64,000 bases of DNA from Spiroplasma apis B31 (GTDB taxonomy: Bacteria > Bacillota_I > Bacilli_A > Mycoplasmatales > Mycoplasmataceae): NCBI RefSeq assembly GCF_000500935.1, contig NC_022998.1, positions 992,001-1,056,000 on the forward strand, read 5' to 3'. Below are positions 46,135-56,442 of the stretch, piece by piece. The notes beneath the pieces were generated by a model. That model saw nothing but the letters and a program-made list of their open reading frames with translations. It searched no databases and was not told the origin of the DNA. The position numbers were made by a program, and so were the translations under genes. Position 1 is the first letter of the stretch; every line of letters starts with the position of its first letter.

Positions 46135-46992
46135 ATGAAAATAGGAATATTGGTGGACTCTTCGTCAGGTATCTTAACGCAAGATCTTGTTGGTACAAAC
46201 ATTGATTTAATAAATCTACACATTATCAAACAAGATGAAGAAGATTTTATAGATACACCAGAAAATGTTGAGAAACACAAAGTGTTTGATGCAATAAAAA
46301 ATAACGAAAAAATATCTACAAGCCAAGCTTCTCCAGGAGAATTGATGGTGAAATATGATGAAATGTTAGGAAAGTATGACCATATAATACATATAACAAT
46401 AACACCTAACCTTTCAAGTATGCACGCAACAGCATATGGGGTGGCTAATGCTCCCGAATACAAGGGTAAAGTGTCTGTTTGAGATCATGGATTAGCAGCA
46501 AATGTAATCAAATCATTAGTTTTTAAGTTCAATGATATGATAAACAACAACGTCACAGATATAACTTTGTTTGAAAAAGAATTAAGATTATGAGAGAAAA
46601 AAACTTTAGTAGTAATTGTACCTGGTGATCTTTCGAAACTAGCAAAAAGTGGTCGTGGTAAGGCTGTGCTACTTGCCTTGATGAAGATGTTTAAAACAAA
46701 AGTTGCTATTCACTGATGTGGTAAACCGAAAAAAATAGCTATGGGTAGAACAGTAGCATCAGTATTAGAAAAGGTTGCTCAATATTTTAAAAAAACTTTG
46801 GGCAATCATTTAAAAATAACCTTTTTACACACACAAGAAACCTCAAATAAAATAATAACTCAGATAAAAAATGTCATGAGTGAAAATAAAATCGAATTTG
46901 ACACAGACATAGTGCCCCCAATTTATGCTTGCCATGCTGGTGTAGATACTATTGGTTTCGTCGCTTATGACGAAAAATTATTTAAAAAATAA
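46135..46992 (+). CDS. DegV family protein, divergent paralogue
   Basis: Protein of 285 residues. It keeps LVDSSSGIL and STSQASPGEL but changes other lipid-pocket motifs: the LSGT loop reads NLSSMHAT, and GGRIS reads SGRGK. Three TGA-Trp. It follows the first degV by 35 bases with an AGAGGG ribosome site, so both are cotranscribed. It is probably a second fatty-acid-binding subunit with different chain preference; loss of function is possible. Confidence 0.85.
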
Positions 46993-47014
46993 GGCTATTA
47001 TTCAAATAATATAC

Positions 47015-47056
47015 AAAAAAACACTCAGTACGGTAGTTAACCACGAGTGTTTTTTA
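47015..47056 (+). terminator. Terminator of the degV pair
   Basis: AAAACACTC..GAGTGTTTTTT with a 17-nt loop. Confidence 0.75.
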
Positions 47057-47184
47057 TATGCTTTTGCTTTTTAATATTTTTTTAAAGTTAAACAAATTAA
47101 ATTTTAAACTAAATTTATATCCGATCAATAACTTAAATAAGTCTTTTTTAGTAAGTTACTTTACTAATTACTGATTTTCTATAT

Positions 47185-47260
47185 TGGCAGGGGTAGCAGG
47201 ACTTGAACCCACGACACTCGGATTTGGAGTCCGATGTTCTACCAACTGAACTATACCCCT
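47185..47260 (-). tRNA. tRNA-Trp (anticodon CCA)
   Basis: 76 nt with CCA encoded; acceptor AGGGGTA/TACCCCT, anticodon loop CTCCAAA. Reads UGG. Apart from the wobble base it looks identical to the neighbouring tRNA-Trp. Confidence 0.97.
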
Positions 47261-47263
47261 AAT

Positions 47264-47286
47264 AAAAAAACCTTCAGTTGAAGGTT
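47264..47286 (-). terminator. Attenuator-like hairpin between the two Trp tRNAs
   Basis: AACCTT-CAACTG-AAGGTT on the minus strand, followed by seven T, directly after tRNA-Trp(UCA) and just before tRNA-Trp(CCA). Confidence 0.7.
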
Positions 47287-47297
47287 GTATTCTATAT

Positions 47298-47373
47298 TGG
47301 CAGGGGTAGCAGGACTTGAACCCACGACACTCGGATTTGAAGTCCGATGTTCTACCAACTGAACTATACCCCT
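47298..47373 (-). tRNA. tRNA-Trp (anticodon UCA), UGA reader
   Basis: 76 nt with CCA encoded; anticodon loop CTTCAAA. It decodes UGA (and UGG by wobble) as Trp, proving translation table 4. It is 5' of tRNA-Trp(CCA) on the same strand. Confidence 0.97.
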
Positions 47374-47400
47374 ATTTTTCAACCTTTTTATTATACATTA

Positions 47401-47431
47401 AATTAAAAAGATTGAAGACGATTTTTTAATT
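47401..47431 (-). terminator. Probable terminator of the acpP-fur transcript
   Basis: AATTAAAAA..TTTTTAATT hairpin overlapping the fur stop codon. Confidence 0.5.
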
Positions 47432-47863
47432 CTTACTACAATTTTTACAAGTGCCGTGCATTTCTAGTTTGAAATGATCGAGTTTCATATCAATAGATGA
47501 AGCTATTAAACTAAACTGTGAAAACAAATCATTAGTTAATGAAGAACTTTCAATATGTTCGAAACTACCGCACTCATGGCACTTTACATGTATAAGTTGT
47601 GGAGCAACTGCTTCATAAATAATTTGTTTCCCGTTGATAGTATTTGCAAAAAGTAAATGCATTTCAAGAAGTAAATCAACGTTATTATAAATAGACATCA
47701 CATTAACTGACCCCATTTTATTTTCAACATCACTTACAAGTTCGTTAATTGTAAAATGCTTACTTGTTGCAACACATTCAAGAACTGCCAAACGAAGAGC
47801 AGTTAATTTAATTTTTTTTTCTTTGAAAATATTAACATATTCTTCATAAAGCTTTGTGTTCAT
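47426..47863 (-). CDS. Fur/PerR family metalloregulator
   Basis: Protein of 145 residues, standard Fur length. The winged-helix N-terminus includes LTALRLAVLECVATSKHFTINEL and VNVMSIYNNVDLL (recognition helix region). The C-terminal dimerisation domain has the CHECG and CKNC pairs that bind structural zinc. Whether it senses iron, zinc or peroxide cannot be told. It begins 1 base after the acpP stop. No Fur box recognised. Confidence 0.88.
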   Translation of the reverse strand: MNTKLYEEYVNIFKEKKIKLTALRLAVLECVATSKHFTINELVSDVENKMGSVNVMSIYNNVDLLLEMHLLFANTINGKQIIYEAVAPQLIHVKCHECGSFEHIESSSLTNDLFSQFSLIASSIDMKLDHFKLEMHGTCKNCSKN

Positions 47864-47864
47864 T

Positions 47865-48089
47865 TTATTTTACCAATGCCTCTACTGTATTCAATAAATC
47901 CCCTACGGTTTTCATATTTAATAATTGATCGTCTGATAATGTTATATTTAATTTATCTTCTAAAATTATAACCATATCCATAAGGTCTAAGGAATCCAAA
48001 CCCATTGACTTAAATTCACTTTCTTTAGTTATAGACCCTTTAGCACCTTTTTCAACAAGTGCTTTTTTTATTTCTTCAAAATAATTCAT
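47865..48089 (-). CDS. acpP: Acyl carrier protein
   Basis: Protein of 74 residues with the phosphopantetheine site MGLDSLDLMDMV (Ser in DSL) and an acidic helical bundle around it. It carries acyl groups for lipid synthesis. AAAGGTGA precedes ATG. Confidence 0.93.
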   Translation of the reverse strand: MNYFEEIKKALVEKGAKGSITKESEFKSMGLDSLDLMDMVIILEDKLNITLSDDQLLNMKTVGDLLNTVEALVK

Positions 48090-48105
48090 TTTATCACCTT
48101 TATAA

Positions 48106-48543
48106 TTATATATTTATAATAGTATAATTTCAATCATATATTTTAGCTGCACCCTGATAAGTAGCTTTGATGCTTCGGGTTTTATTTGGTGAATCAATAC
48201 TGAAAACTAGAGATATATTTTCGTTAGTGGGTCCAAGTTTTTGAAACTCTAACATAAAATAATACTTAAACAAGGTCAATACAAAATAAGTTTGTTCAAA
48301 ATCAAAATCCAACATATACATTTTTTGATTTTCTTTGAAATCTATATTATGGTTGGTATTCACAAAATCTAGCTTTTCTGCTTCCTTATCTTTTCCGTCT
48401 ATGGGTACTTCGGTATTATCATTTACAATATCAACGCTACTTGTTTTAATGAATTTTCAAATTATAAGCGAAGACGTAATAATTACAGCAACTACAATAA
48501 AAGTTGGTAAAAATATTTTAAAAAATTTGCTTTTCGTTTTCAT
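48106..48543 (-). CDS. Membrane-anchored protein of unknown function
   Basis: Protein of 145 residues with an N-terminal membrane helix (FFKIFLPTFIVVAVIITSSL) and a soluble domain with many aromatic residues (FDFEQTYFVLTLFKYYFMLE). Two TGA-Trp, one in the helix. The start at 48543 overlaps the end of the upstream gene by 26 bases, so translation is coupled. No family recognised. Confidence 0.6.
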
Positions 48544-49762
48544 TTATAAATTTCACCCCTTTATCTATATCCAATAAATCAACTTGTAATATCTGGTCTA
48601 GGGTATAATTCAACATGTAACTGAATTTCAAATCGGTATCTAACTCTTTAACTATTTTAAAAGTATCAATAAAATAAGAATCATTTTTCAAATTATTGCT
48701 CACAGCTATTTCTAAATCATTGAAGTTTATAAACCAAATATAAAATAACGGTCCTTTATATAGAGGATTTAATATAATGCCTTCGTGACCGCTTTCATCA
48801 AGTATAACTTTGTTCGTTTTGATATCTAATTTAGTCTTATCAATAGTTTCTATTGAAAAAGAATCCCCCTCGAAATTAACTTTGTCTTCTTTTCTCTTTA
48901 TAGAATAATAGTTATCTAGGTTGTCATTGCCTTTTAGATAAGATGTACTTTTAACTTTTGAGAAAGTTGCAAAACTGTTAACATAACCATCCATTAGTCT
49001 ATTAACTAAAACACCAAGTGAACTATTTTCAGTATCATCCTCTTTTATATAACTATTTTTAAAATCCAACTTCGTGTTGATTATATTTATATTATTTTTA
49101 GAATTAGTTATGTTCATTTCCCTTCGCAATAAATTGATATAGTGTGATCTTTTTTCATTTTCATAGTCCATATTTATATATGCAGATATGAAGTTGTGTT
49201 CTATAAGCATTGATGATTCTTTAAAACTTTTATGTTCAATGACAGGATGCCTATCTATAAAAATATTTCCTTTAACATCACCAACTAATGGCACATCTGT
49301 TGTAACAAAATAATGCAGACTAAAGGCTATTTGATTTAACAATGTTCACCCTAACTTTTCATACTCTATCAAAACCTCCGTGAACTCATAGACACTATAA
49401 TTAGGTTTTTCGTCACCCCTTGAAATACTTCCGAATCTTATGATTATATTATCTTTGGGATCTGTTCAAAGCGGGACTAAACCTTTTTCACTTCTAACGT
49501 ATAATTTTATTTCGGCATTATCTATAGATACCCTTCAATACTCATTTTTACTATTCTTTTCAAAAAAATCTTTGTTGTTTTCATACACCAAGTTTAATCT
49601 AACAAAAAGTTTAAAATACCTTTTATCTCCTTTATAAAATGACTCATTTATAAAGCAAACATCTAAGCTAACTTTACTTTCGGCAGCAGTTACAACAGAA
49701 ATACTATTTTTTAGAACCGTCTTTTCTTCAATAGTAATTTCATCCTTTATTTCATAATTGAT
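48518..49762 (-). CDS. Protein of unknown function with a probable AUC start
   Basis: About 414 residues, joined across TGA-Trp codons into one frame. It has no signal peptide, is beta-rich in the first 250 residues and acidic. No ATG or GTG begins the frame. The best start is ATC at 49762: 3 bases after GGGGGTGAT, a near-perfect ribosome site, and about 50 bases after a TATAAT. A TTG at 49831 is upstream of that promoter. Coupled with the downstream membrane-anchored protein gene; the two probably work together. Not recognised. Confidence 0.55.
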
Positions 49763-49817
49763 GTTATCACCCCCATTAATATACTCGTATAAAAACAAGA
49801 AAATATTCAACTTATAA

Positions 49818-49823
49818 ATTATA
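49818..49823 (-). promoter_or_regulatory. Predicted -10 box of the 48518-49762 gene
   Basis: TATAAT on the minus strand, between the tRNA-His terminator and the coding region. Confidence 0.45.
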
Positions 49824-49833
49824 AAGAGCAAAA

Positions 49834-49857
49834 TAAAAAAAGCTCCTTAAAGCTTTT
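49834..49857 (-). terminator. Terminator of tRNA-His
   Basis: AAAAGCT-TTAAGG-AGCTTTTTT on the minus strand. Confidence 0.75.
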
Positions 49858-49872
49858 CATTTTTCTATTTAA

Positions 49873-49949
49873 TGGGGCGTATAAAGGGAATTGAACCCTC
49901 GAATGCCGGGACCACAACCCGGTGCGTTAACCACTTCGCCATATACGCC
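49873..49949 (-). tRNA. tRNA-His (anticodon GTG)
   Basis: Acceptor GCGTATA/TATACGC with an encoded extra G at position -1 paired to discriminator C, the tRNA-His identity mark. Anticodon loop TTGTGGT; CCA encoded. Confidence 0.95.
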
Positions 49950-50044
49950 GTTTGTGTTTTTCAACTTTATAATTATACTTAAAATTTTGATTTTTTAAAA
50001 TATTTTAAGAATTTTTAGTGCCTAAAAAAATAAAAAAACAGTCT

Positions 50045-50057
50045 CTATGAAACTGTT
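50045..50057. repeat. Target duplication of IS copy 1, left
   Basis: CTATGAAACTGTT, identical to 51414-51426. Confidence 0.85.
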
Positions 50058-51413
50058 TGAATATAATTCTCTAAGTATACATTATGTTAAAAAAAACATA
50101 AAATTATACAAGGAGAATTTTTTAAATGGCTAATTTAAAAGGAAACAAATCAAACATCCTAAATTTTGAGACTAAAAAAGAGTTGATTATCAAGCATTTT
50201 GATCAAAATTTATCTTATAAAGACCTATCAAAAATGTACAATATTTCATATTCAACAGTTAGAAGAATGTGTGTAGATTGAGAAGTTTTTGGTGATGAAT
50301 CGCTTATTTCAAAAACTGGAAAACACAATAAGCACAACGGAAAGATTAGAATCAATTCAAAAGATCCAAAAGATAAGAAAATTGCAGAACTTAATAAAAA
50401 ATTGAAATGATTAGAAATGGAGAATGAGGTTTTAAAAAAGTTCAATGAACTGATGGAGAATTCAGAAAAAAAATTATAAAGTATTACAAAACTATAGATA
50501 AATATAATAACAAATACACGGTTCTTTCTTTATGTAAATTATTTAATGTCACAAGAGCGAGTTATTATCGCTGATGTGGTAAAAATAAACCGGATTATGA
50601 AATAAAAATAGATATGGACTTAGCATATAAAATAAAAAATATATTCATGATAAACAATGGCATTTATGGTGCACCCAGAATAAAAATAATTTTAAATAAT
50701 CAAGGCATAGTAGTAAGTCAATCTAAAGTTGCAAGAATAATGAAATTATTTAATTTATATTCAGTTATAAGAATAAAAAAGATGTATAGAAAACCGAAAG
50801 AAGTCAAAAAAATAACTTATGGTCCTAATCATGTTAATAGAAATTGATCTTTGTATTCAAAAAATGAGCTTTGAGTTACAGATATTACATATATACCTTT
50901 CAATAAAAAATTTGCATATTTAAGTGTTTTGAAAGACGCAAACACTGGATTCATAGTAGGTCATGAGGTATCTTTAAAAAATGACATAGATATTTACAGA
51001 AAAACACTTGAGAAAGCTTCGCTTCATAGACAAGATCTATCTAAGAAACTTATTATCCATTCTGATAACGGAAATCAATATACATCTATATTTGCAAAGC
51101 GTTATGCTAAAAAAAATAATATTATAATATCATTATCTAGACCAGGTAATTCTATTGATAATGGGATGTGTGAAACCTTTTTTTCATCATTAAAAGAAGA
51201 GTGAAAAATAAAACTAAAGCAGGATGAGTTTCTCAAGTTGAAATTAGCAATCGACAATTATATAGAATTTTACAATTATGAAAGAATAATGATTAAACAC
51301 AAGAGCCCTCCAGCATATGCTTATTTAGATTTCAAATTATGAAAAAAAATACTTCAAACTTGGTTGAAGTATTCTTATAAAAAACATTTTGTATACTTGA
51401 CAAAATATATTTA
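50058..51413 (+). mobile_element. IS3-family insertion sequence, copy 1
   Basis: Element of 1356 bp. Ends were fixed by comparison with the second copy. The 29-bp imperfect terminal inverted repeats start TGAATATAATTC and TAAATATATTTT and match at 21 of 29 positions. It contains orfA and orfB in a -1 frame arrangement with an A-run slippery site, and is flanked by 13-bp direct repeats. It is inserted in the terminator hairpin of the E2-like gene. The IS150-like group is likely by orfA/orfB layout. Confidence 0.92.
50126..50479 (+). CDS. IS3-family OrfA, copy 1
   Basis: Protein of 117 residues: a helix-turn-helix (KDLSKMYNISYSTVRRMCVD) then a leucine-zipper-like helix (ELNKKLKWLEMENEVLKKFN). 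It binds the IS ends and regulates transposition. AAGGAG precedes ATG. The frame ends at 50479, just after eight A (50466-50473), where -1 slippage can fuse it to OrfB. Confidence 0.9.
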
Positions 51414-51615
51414 CTATGAAACTGTTAGTATTTCTGGTTTTTCTAATATTTCTTTTAACTTGGATAAAAATCTCCCTGCTTCTGCTGCATCAATTATTCT
51501 TTGATCAACAGTTAGGGTAGTATTCATGATTGCTTTTATAGCCAACTTTTCATTGTCTATTACAACTGGCTTTTTAACAACCTTACCGACACCAATGACA
51601 GCGGCATTTGGATAA
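50467..51615 (+). CDS. IS3-family OrfB transposase part, copy 1, reading out of the element
   Basis: DDE integrase-type transposase in the -1 frame to OrfA. Domains: HTH_21 (INNGIYGAPRIKIILNNQG), then the catalytic core with WVTDITYIP (first Asp), HSDNGNQYTS (second Asp) and RPGNSIDNGMCETFFSSLKEE (Glu). The frame has no stop inside the element. In this copy it crosses the right end and continues for 67 codons antisense to the E2-like gene, to TAA at 51613-51615. The start given is the slippery A-run; independent initiation from ATG 50407 is also possible. Confidence 0.8.
51414..51426. repeat. Target duplication of IS copy 1, right
   Basis: CTATGAAACTGTT; contains the TAG stop of the minus-strand E2-like gene. 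Confidence 0.85.
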
Positions 51616-54197
51616 AATATAGTTGGAGTTGCTTGAATTGCACCAATATTACCATAGTTAGCAACTGTAATTGTGCTTCCTTCGGTCTCATAATTGTAAA
51701 GTTCACCAGATCTTAGTCTTTGTGTCATTTCTTTGATATCAATAGCAACTTCCTTTACTGATAGTTTTTCTACAAACTTAAGAACAGGTATTATTAAGCC
51801 TTCGCTTGTTTCAGTTGCCAATCCTATATTATGATATTTTTTTATCAGTATTTCATTACTTTCAGGGTCATAACTTGAGTTAAGTTTTGGATGTTCCTCT
51901 AATGCTATAGATATTGCTTTAGCAATAAAAGCTATTGTAGGAAACTTAATGTGATTTTGTGTTTGTTTTAACATATGTTTAAGTTTTAATATAGAAGACA
52001 TATCTATTTCCGTTGAGATAGTTAAAGGTGGAATATAACTTTGACTAAGTATCATCGACTTAACAGCCGCGTTTCTATTCTCATTAACTTTCTTTCTGTG
52101 AACAACCTTGTTGATATCGGTACCTTCGTAATGAAGATGACCTAAATTATTTTTTGGTTTAGAACTCTCGAAATTCACAGTTTTCATATCACCGTAATTT
52201 TTTCTTTGTTTATCAATATAATCCAAATCTTTCTCATCTGAGTTTTTTATTTGTTTTGTGAACTCTTTAATCTCTGACTTTATTAGCTCTTTAATTTCAT
52301 TAATACTTGTTTTTGGACCACCAGTATTCATATTTTGCATAAGATTCTGCATAATCATATATTGCATTAGTTGAGAGAAGGTGTCACTCCCGCCCCCTAA
52401 ATGGATGCCATTATTAAGTTTTTGTGTGGCTGCTGCTAGTTGATTTTGTTGAATTAAAGTATTTTGCAATTCGTTTACTTGTTTTTTCAAGAAGTTTATT
52501 GTATTCTCTGCTTCTGACTCACCAGACAAATTTTTGAAATCTCCACCTTGTTTCAATAACTCTTTTAAAAGTTGTTGATACTCATTTTTTGTAGTTTTAG
52601 TTTTTTCTAATTGCTCTCTTCTTCTTTTTTTAGCTTTAAACTCACGATAAAGTTCTTCAAAGTCATCGCTTTCCGAATCAAAATCTTCTTCTAGATTATA
52701 TGTTTGTGTATCGTTTAAAGGTTTTTCGCTACGCATATCAAGTTCATTAGTTTCATGCTTATATTTTTTTTGTTTATTTGATACTAACTCTTGCTCCTTT
52801 TTAAGGTCTCTATCTTCTGACTCGATTTCTCCCTCTTTATACGCTGTGTATAAATTTGAAGCGCGTAACCATGCCTCAAACTCTTTTTTTCCTTTTGGAG
52901 TTTTATTATATGGTATATAACTTGTCTCTCCGGTTCTACCATTTTGGTATGGTACATTTGCAAAAAACTCATTGGGGATTTTGCCGCCTCGCAAAGCTTC
53001 ATAAAAAGGATTGTCGTTTTGAAATATTCCTTGCTCAACCGCTCTTCTTCTATCATCAATTATATTTCTCTCATCACGTTCTTTTATTAAATTCCAACGC
53101 TTGTTTATATCATATAAACTAGTCATTCTAGACTCAGCGTAACTTTTGTTTTTCTTAGCTTCAATTTCATTTACTAATTGAGAAGGATTTTTTTTAGGCA
53201 TAACGAAACCATGATGTGTTGAAACATCATTTATATCTATTGGTTCATTATCAAATTCATCATTAGATTGAGTCGATGTTTGAGACACTGCACTTTCCTC
53301 CTCTTGAGAGATTGTTTTGTTAATGTTGCTAAGCTTTTGTTGTTGTTCATTAAAGGCTTTAACATCACCGCCTACTTCATTTAGTTTTTCCACTCTTGAG
53401 GCTATAATGTTTCTTAATATTAGCGGTCTTCCTTTTTCATCTACATTAGTCATAGCATTTACTGATTCATCAATCTCTTTTGTTTCTTTGAAGTTGTTTT
53501 CTTCTAAAAGTTTTTCTTTTCTAGCTTGAATCATCTGTCTGAACTTACTAGGTCCAGCGCCATCTGAGGCAAAGATATTTTCTCCATCTTTAGAAATGAG
53601 ATCACTATTTTGCATTTTTAATAATTCTTCTTTGCTAAGGTCACCTAGGGTTTTGTTTTGTGGTGCATTTTTTACCGACTTCTTTATGTTCTCTCTAATT
53701 GCTGCAAATTTATCTTTTAGATGATTTTCTTTATTTTCAAGTTTCTCAAATTTATCTTTAGAATCCATCAAATCATCTTCTGAACTAGAAAATGGTGTGA
53801 TAGCTTGATTATATTTGTCATACAAAACAGCCCCTGAGAACTCATCAGCGGGTGTACTTGCAGATTGGAATTTTGAATCGTCAATATTTTCTGGAAGATA
53901 AATTCCATCGACAACAGATTCTTCATAACCTTCTTTTGTAAAATGTCTATTTTTAAATTTTGAAATTTCTTTTTCACCAATGGCAATATTTGCAAGAATG
54001 CTCCCGTTTTTAACACTGCTTCCCAGTTTGATTGTTTTAACAATCATTCCATTATAATTGGACTTAATCTTTACTTCTCCACCTTCATCTAATTTGATTA
54101 AGGCAAAATCGTCCCCAAATGCTATGTGTTCTCCTGTAAAAAGTCATTCTACTACTCTTCCTTTTGATGGTAAATTTCTAGCCCTTAAATGTACCAT
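51414..54197 (-). CDS. E2 acyltransferase homologue without catalytic residues, giant charged insert
   Basis: Protein of 927 residues; a normal E2 has 400-650. Residues 1-72 match a lipoyl domain (GRVVEWLFTGEHIAFGDD.., NGMIVKTIKLG), but the lipoyl-lysine position (DKA in active enzymes) reads EGG (residues 38-40). Residues about 75-680 are low-complexity Lys/Glu/Asn/Gln sequence with coiled coil and QNQ and MQYMIMQNLMQNM stretches. Residues about 690-927 are the E2 catalytic fold (NRNAAVKSMILSQS.., TITVANYGNIGAIQATP, AVIGVGKV), but the active-site DHRxxDG reads DQRIIDA (residues 898-904), so His and Gly are lost. The start ATG 54197 has GAGGT. The protein is probably structural or regulatory rather than an acyltransferase. 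No E1 or E3 gene is nearby. Confidence 0.88.
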
Positions 54198-54506
54198 ATG
54201 AACCTCATTCCTTTTAATTATACCATTTTGGGTATATATTAATGTCACATAATATTATATATCATTCTATAGCGATTTTAAAAGTCTCCCTTAACGATTG
54301 CTATAAATGGGAACACCATTATTCAAAGTCCACACTTTAATAATCGAAGCTAATTTAATAATTTTGAATTATTTAGGTGTTTATCATTAATTTAGTGACG
54401 TGTTTTAACGGGTTTATAATAAAAGTTATTATGCATTGGTAGGAAACGATACGCCTAGTTTTTTCAAAATAAAACAACTATAATACTAATATGTAAAGGA
54501 GAAAAT
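54198..54506. other. Divergent promoter region between the E2-like gene and pepO
   Basis: 309 bp without a gene. A TATAAT at 54479-54484 is a good -10 for pepO. Promoters of the E2-like gene must lie in the left half; TATTATATATCA-type AT-rich sequence is there but no convincing box pair. No hairpin or repeat of note. Confidence 0.45.
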
Positions 54507-56411
54507 ATGAACGATAAATTAAGAGCACAAGACAATTTCTATGATTATATTAATAAAAAATGAATAGAGGAGAATGACTTACCTGAAGGTTATGCTTCTT
54601 GGGGAAGTTTCGAAATATTGAGGAAAAAATCGATTGATGATATTAAAGATTTAATATTTGATATGAAAAATAAATCTGATAAAGCAAGTCGAGACCAAAA
54701 ACTAATAATTAATTTGTTTAATAATTATTTAAACAAAGATTTTAGAAATAAAGAAGGTTTAAAACCTATAGAAAATATTATTAAAGATATTGATAACCTA
54801 AAAAGTAAGGAAGAATTTACCAATTTCTTGATTAAAATGTTTGACAAGTATAGTTTATCTTTCTTTCATTTAAAGAGCGTTGATGCCGATTACAAAAATA
54901 GTAATTTAAGAGCACTTATGATAGGTTCAATGGACTTGGGAATGAGTGATCGAGATTTTTATGAAACAACACATCCAAGACACAAAGATATCAAAGAAGC
55001 TTATAAAATCTATATAGATAATTTATTAAAGGTATCAAAAATTAGTTTTAAAACTAAAAACCTTTTTGAATTAATATATAACTTTGAATATGAAGTATCT
55101 AGAAGTATGTTACGTAGAGAAGAATTTAGAGTACCAGAAAATATATATAACATTTTTACAATTGATGAATTGAATAATGTGTGTTCATTCATCGATTGAA
55201 GTAAATATTTGAGTGAAACTGGTTACGATAAAGCAAGCAAAATAATTGTTACTGAACCGAATTACTTAAAAAAACTAAATGAGTTGCTGGCAACTTTATC
55301 AGTTGAAGACTTAAAGGATATTTTAACTTTCAAGGTTATAGCAGGATTTTCTTCATTGACTTCTGATGAGCTATACGATATTAACTTCCAATACTCTACA
55401 ATATTCACAGGTGTAAAAGAAAAACGTCCAGAAATAGAAAGAGCTGTTGAGTTTGTAAATAATAGTTTAGGGGAGTTATTAGGTAAAGAGTATGTGAAAA
55501 AACATTTCTCAGAAGATGCAAAGAACGATGTTCTAGATATAGTTAAAAAATTAATAAAAGTGTACTCAAAAAGAATACAGGACTTAACTTGAATGACAGA
55601 TACTACAAAGAAAAAAGCATTAGAGAAATTAAATAATTTCACCATTAAAATTGGTTACCCTGATAAGTTCGAGAATTTTGATGATGTAGAAATTAAAACT
55701 TATGAAGAGGGTCATTCATTGATTGATAATATTCAAGCAATAAAAAAACATTTTGTGAAAAAAGAGCTTGACGAAATTAATGACCCGGTGGATAAAGAAA
55801 AATGGTATATGTACCCTCAAACTGTTAACGCTTACTATAGTCCGTCTTCAAATGAAATTTGTTTCCCGGCAGCGATACTTCAAAGTCCTTTTTATGATAT
55901 TAACGAGTCTAGAGCAAAAAATCTTGGTGGGATCGGTGCTGTAATAGGTCATGAAGTAAGTCATGGATTTGATGATGAAGGTGGTAAGTTTGATAAAGAT
56001 GGGAACCTTAATAATTGATGATCAGAAGAAGATTATAAACAATATAATAACTTAACTAAAAAACTAGTTGAACAATATAATTCTTATAAAATTAAAGATT
56101 CAAATGTCAATGGTACTTTAACCTTAGGTGAAAATATAGGTGACTTAAGTGGTTTAGCCGCTGCATTGGACATTTGTCTTGAAGAATGCCCAAACGACCT
56201 TAAAACTTTTTTTGAAAGCTTTGCATTTATTTGAAGAAGAAAGTCTACTGATGAACTGAAAAATACTAGGTTACTTGTCGACCCTCACTCTCCTGAAGAG
56301 TTTAGATGTAATGGAGTTTTGGTTAATATAGACAAATTCCATGAAGTGTACCAAACAAAACCTGGTGACGGGATGTATAAATCTCCAGAAGATCGAATAA
56401 AAGTTTGATAA
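54507..56411 (+). CDS. pepO: M13-family metallopeptidase PepO
   Basis: Protein of about 634 residues, a neprilysin-type zinc endopeptidase. NAYYSPSSNEICFPAAIL is the substrate-backbone motif, GHEVSHGFDDEG holds HExxH, and GENIGDLSG the third zinc ligand. It ends DRIKVW, as in the family. No signal peptide, so it probably acts in the cytoplasm on peptides. At least seven TGA-Trp. AAAGGAGA precedes ATG. Base count near 56400 is one of the places I am least sure of; an extra A there would change the last residues. Confidence 0.93.
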
Positions 56412-56429
56412 TCAAATAAAAAAATGCCT

Positions 56430-56442
56430 TAGCTTGAACTAG
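56430..56442. repeat. Target duplication of IS copy 2, left
   Basis: TAGCTTGAACTAG, identical to 57799-57811. Position may be one base higher. Confidence 0.8.

Noticed and set aside
54198-54506. Small gene or RNA in the E2-like/pepO spacer
   Set aside because: No frame with a ribosome site and no stable hairpin seen; it looks like promoter DNA.
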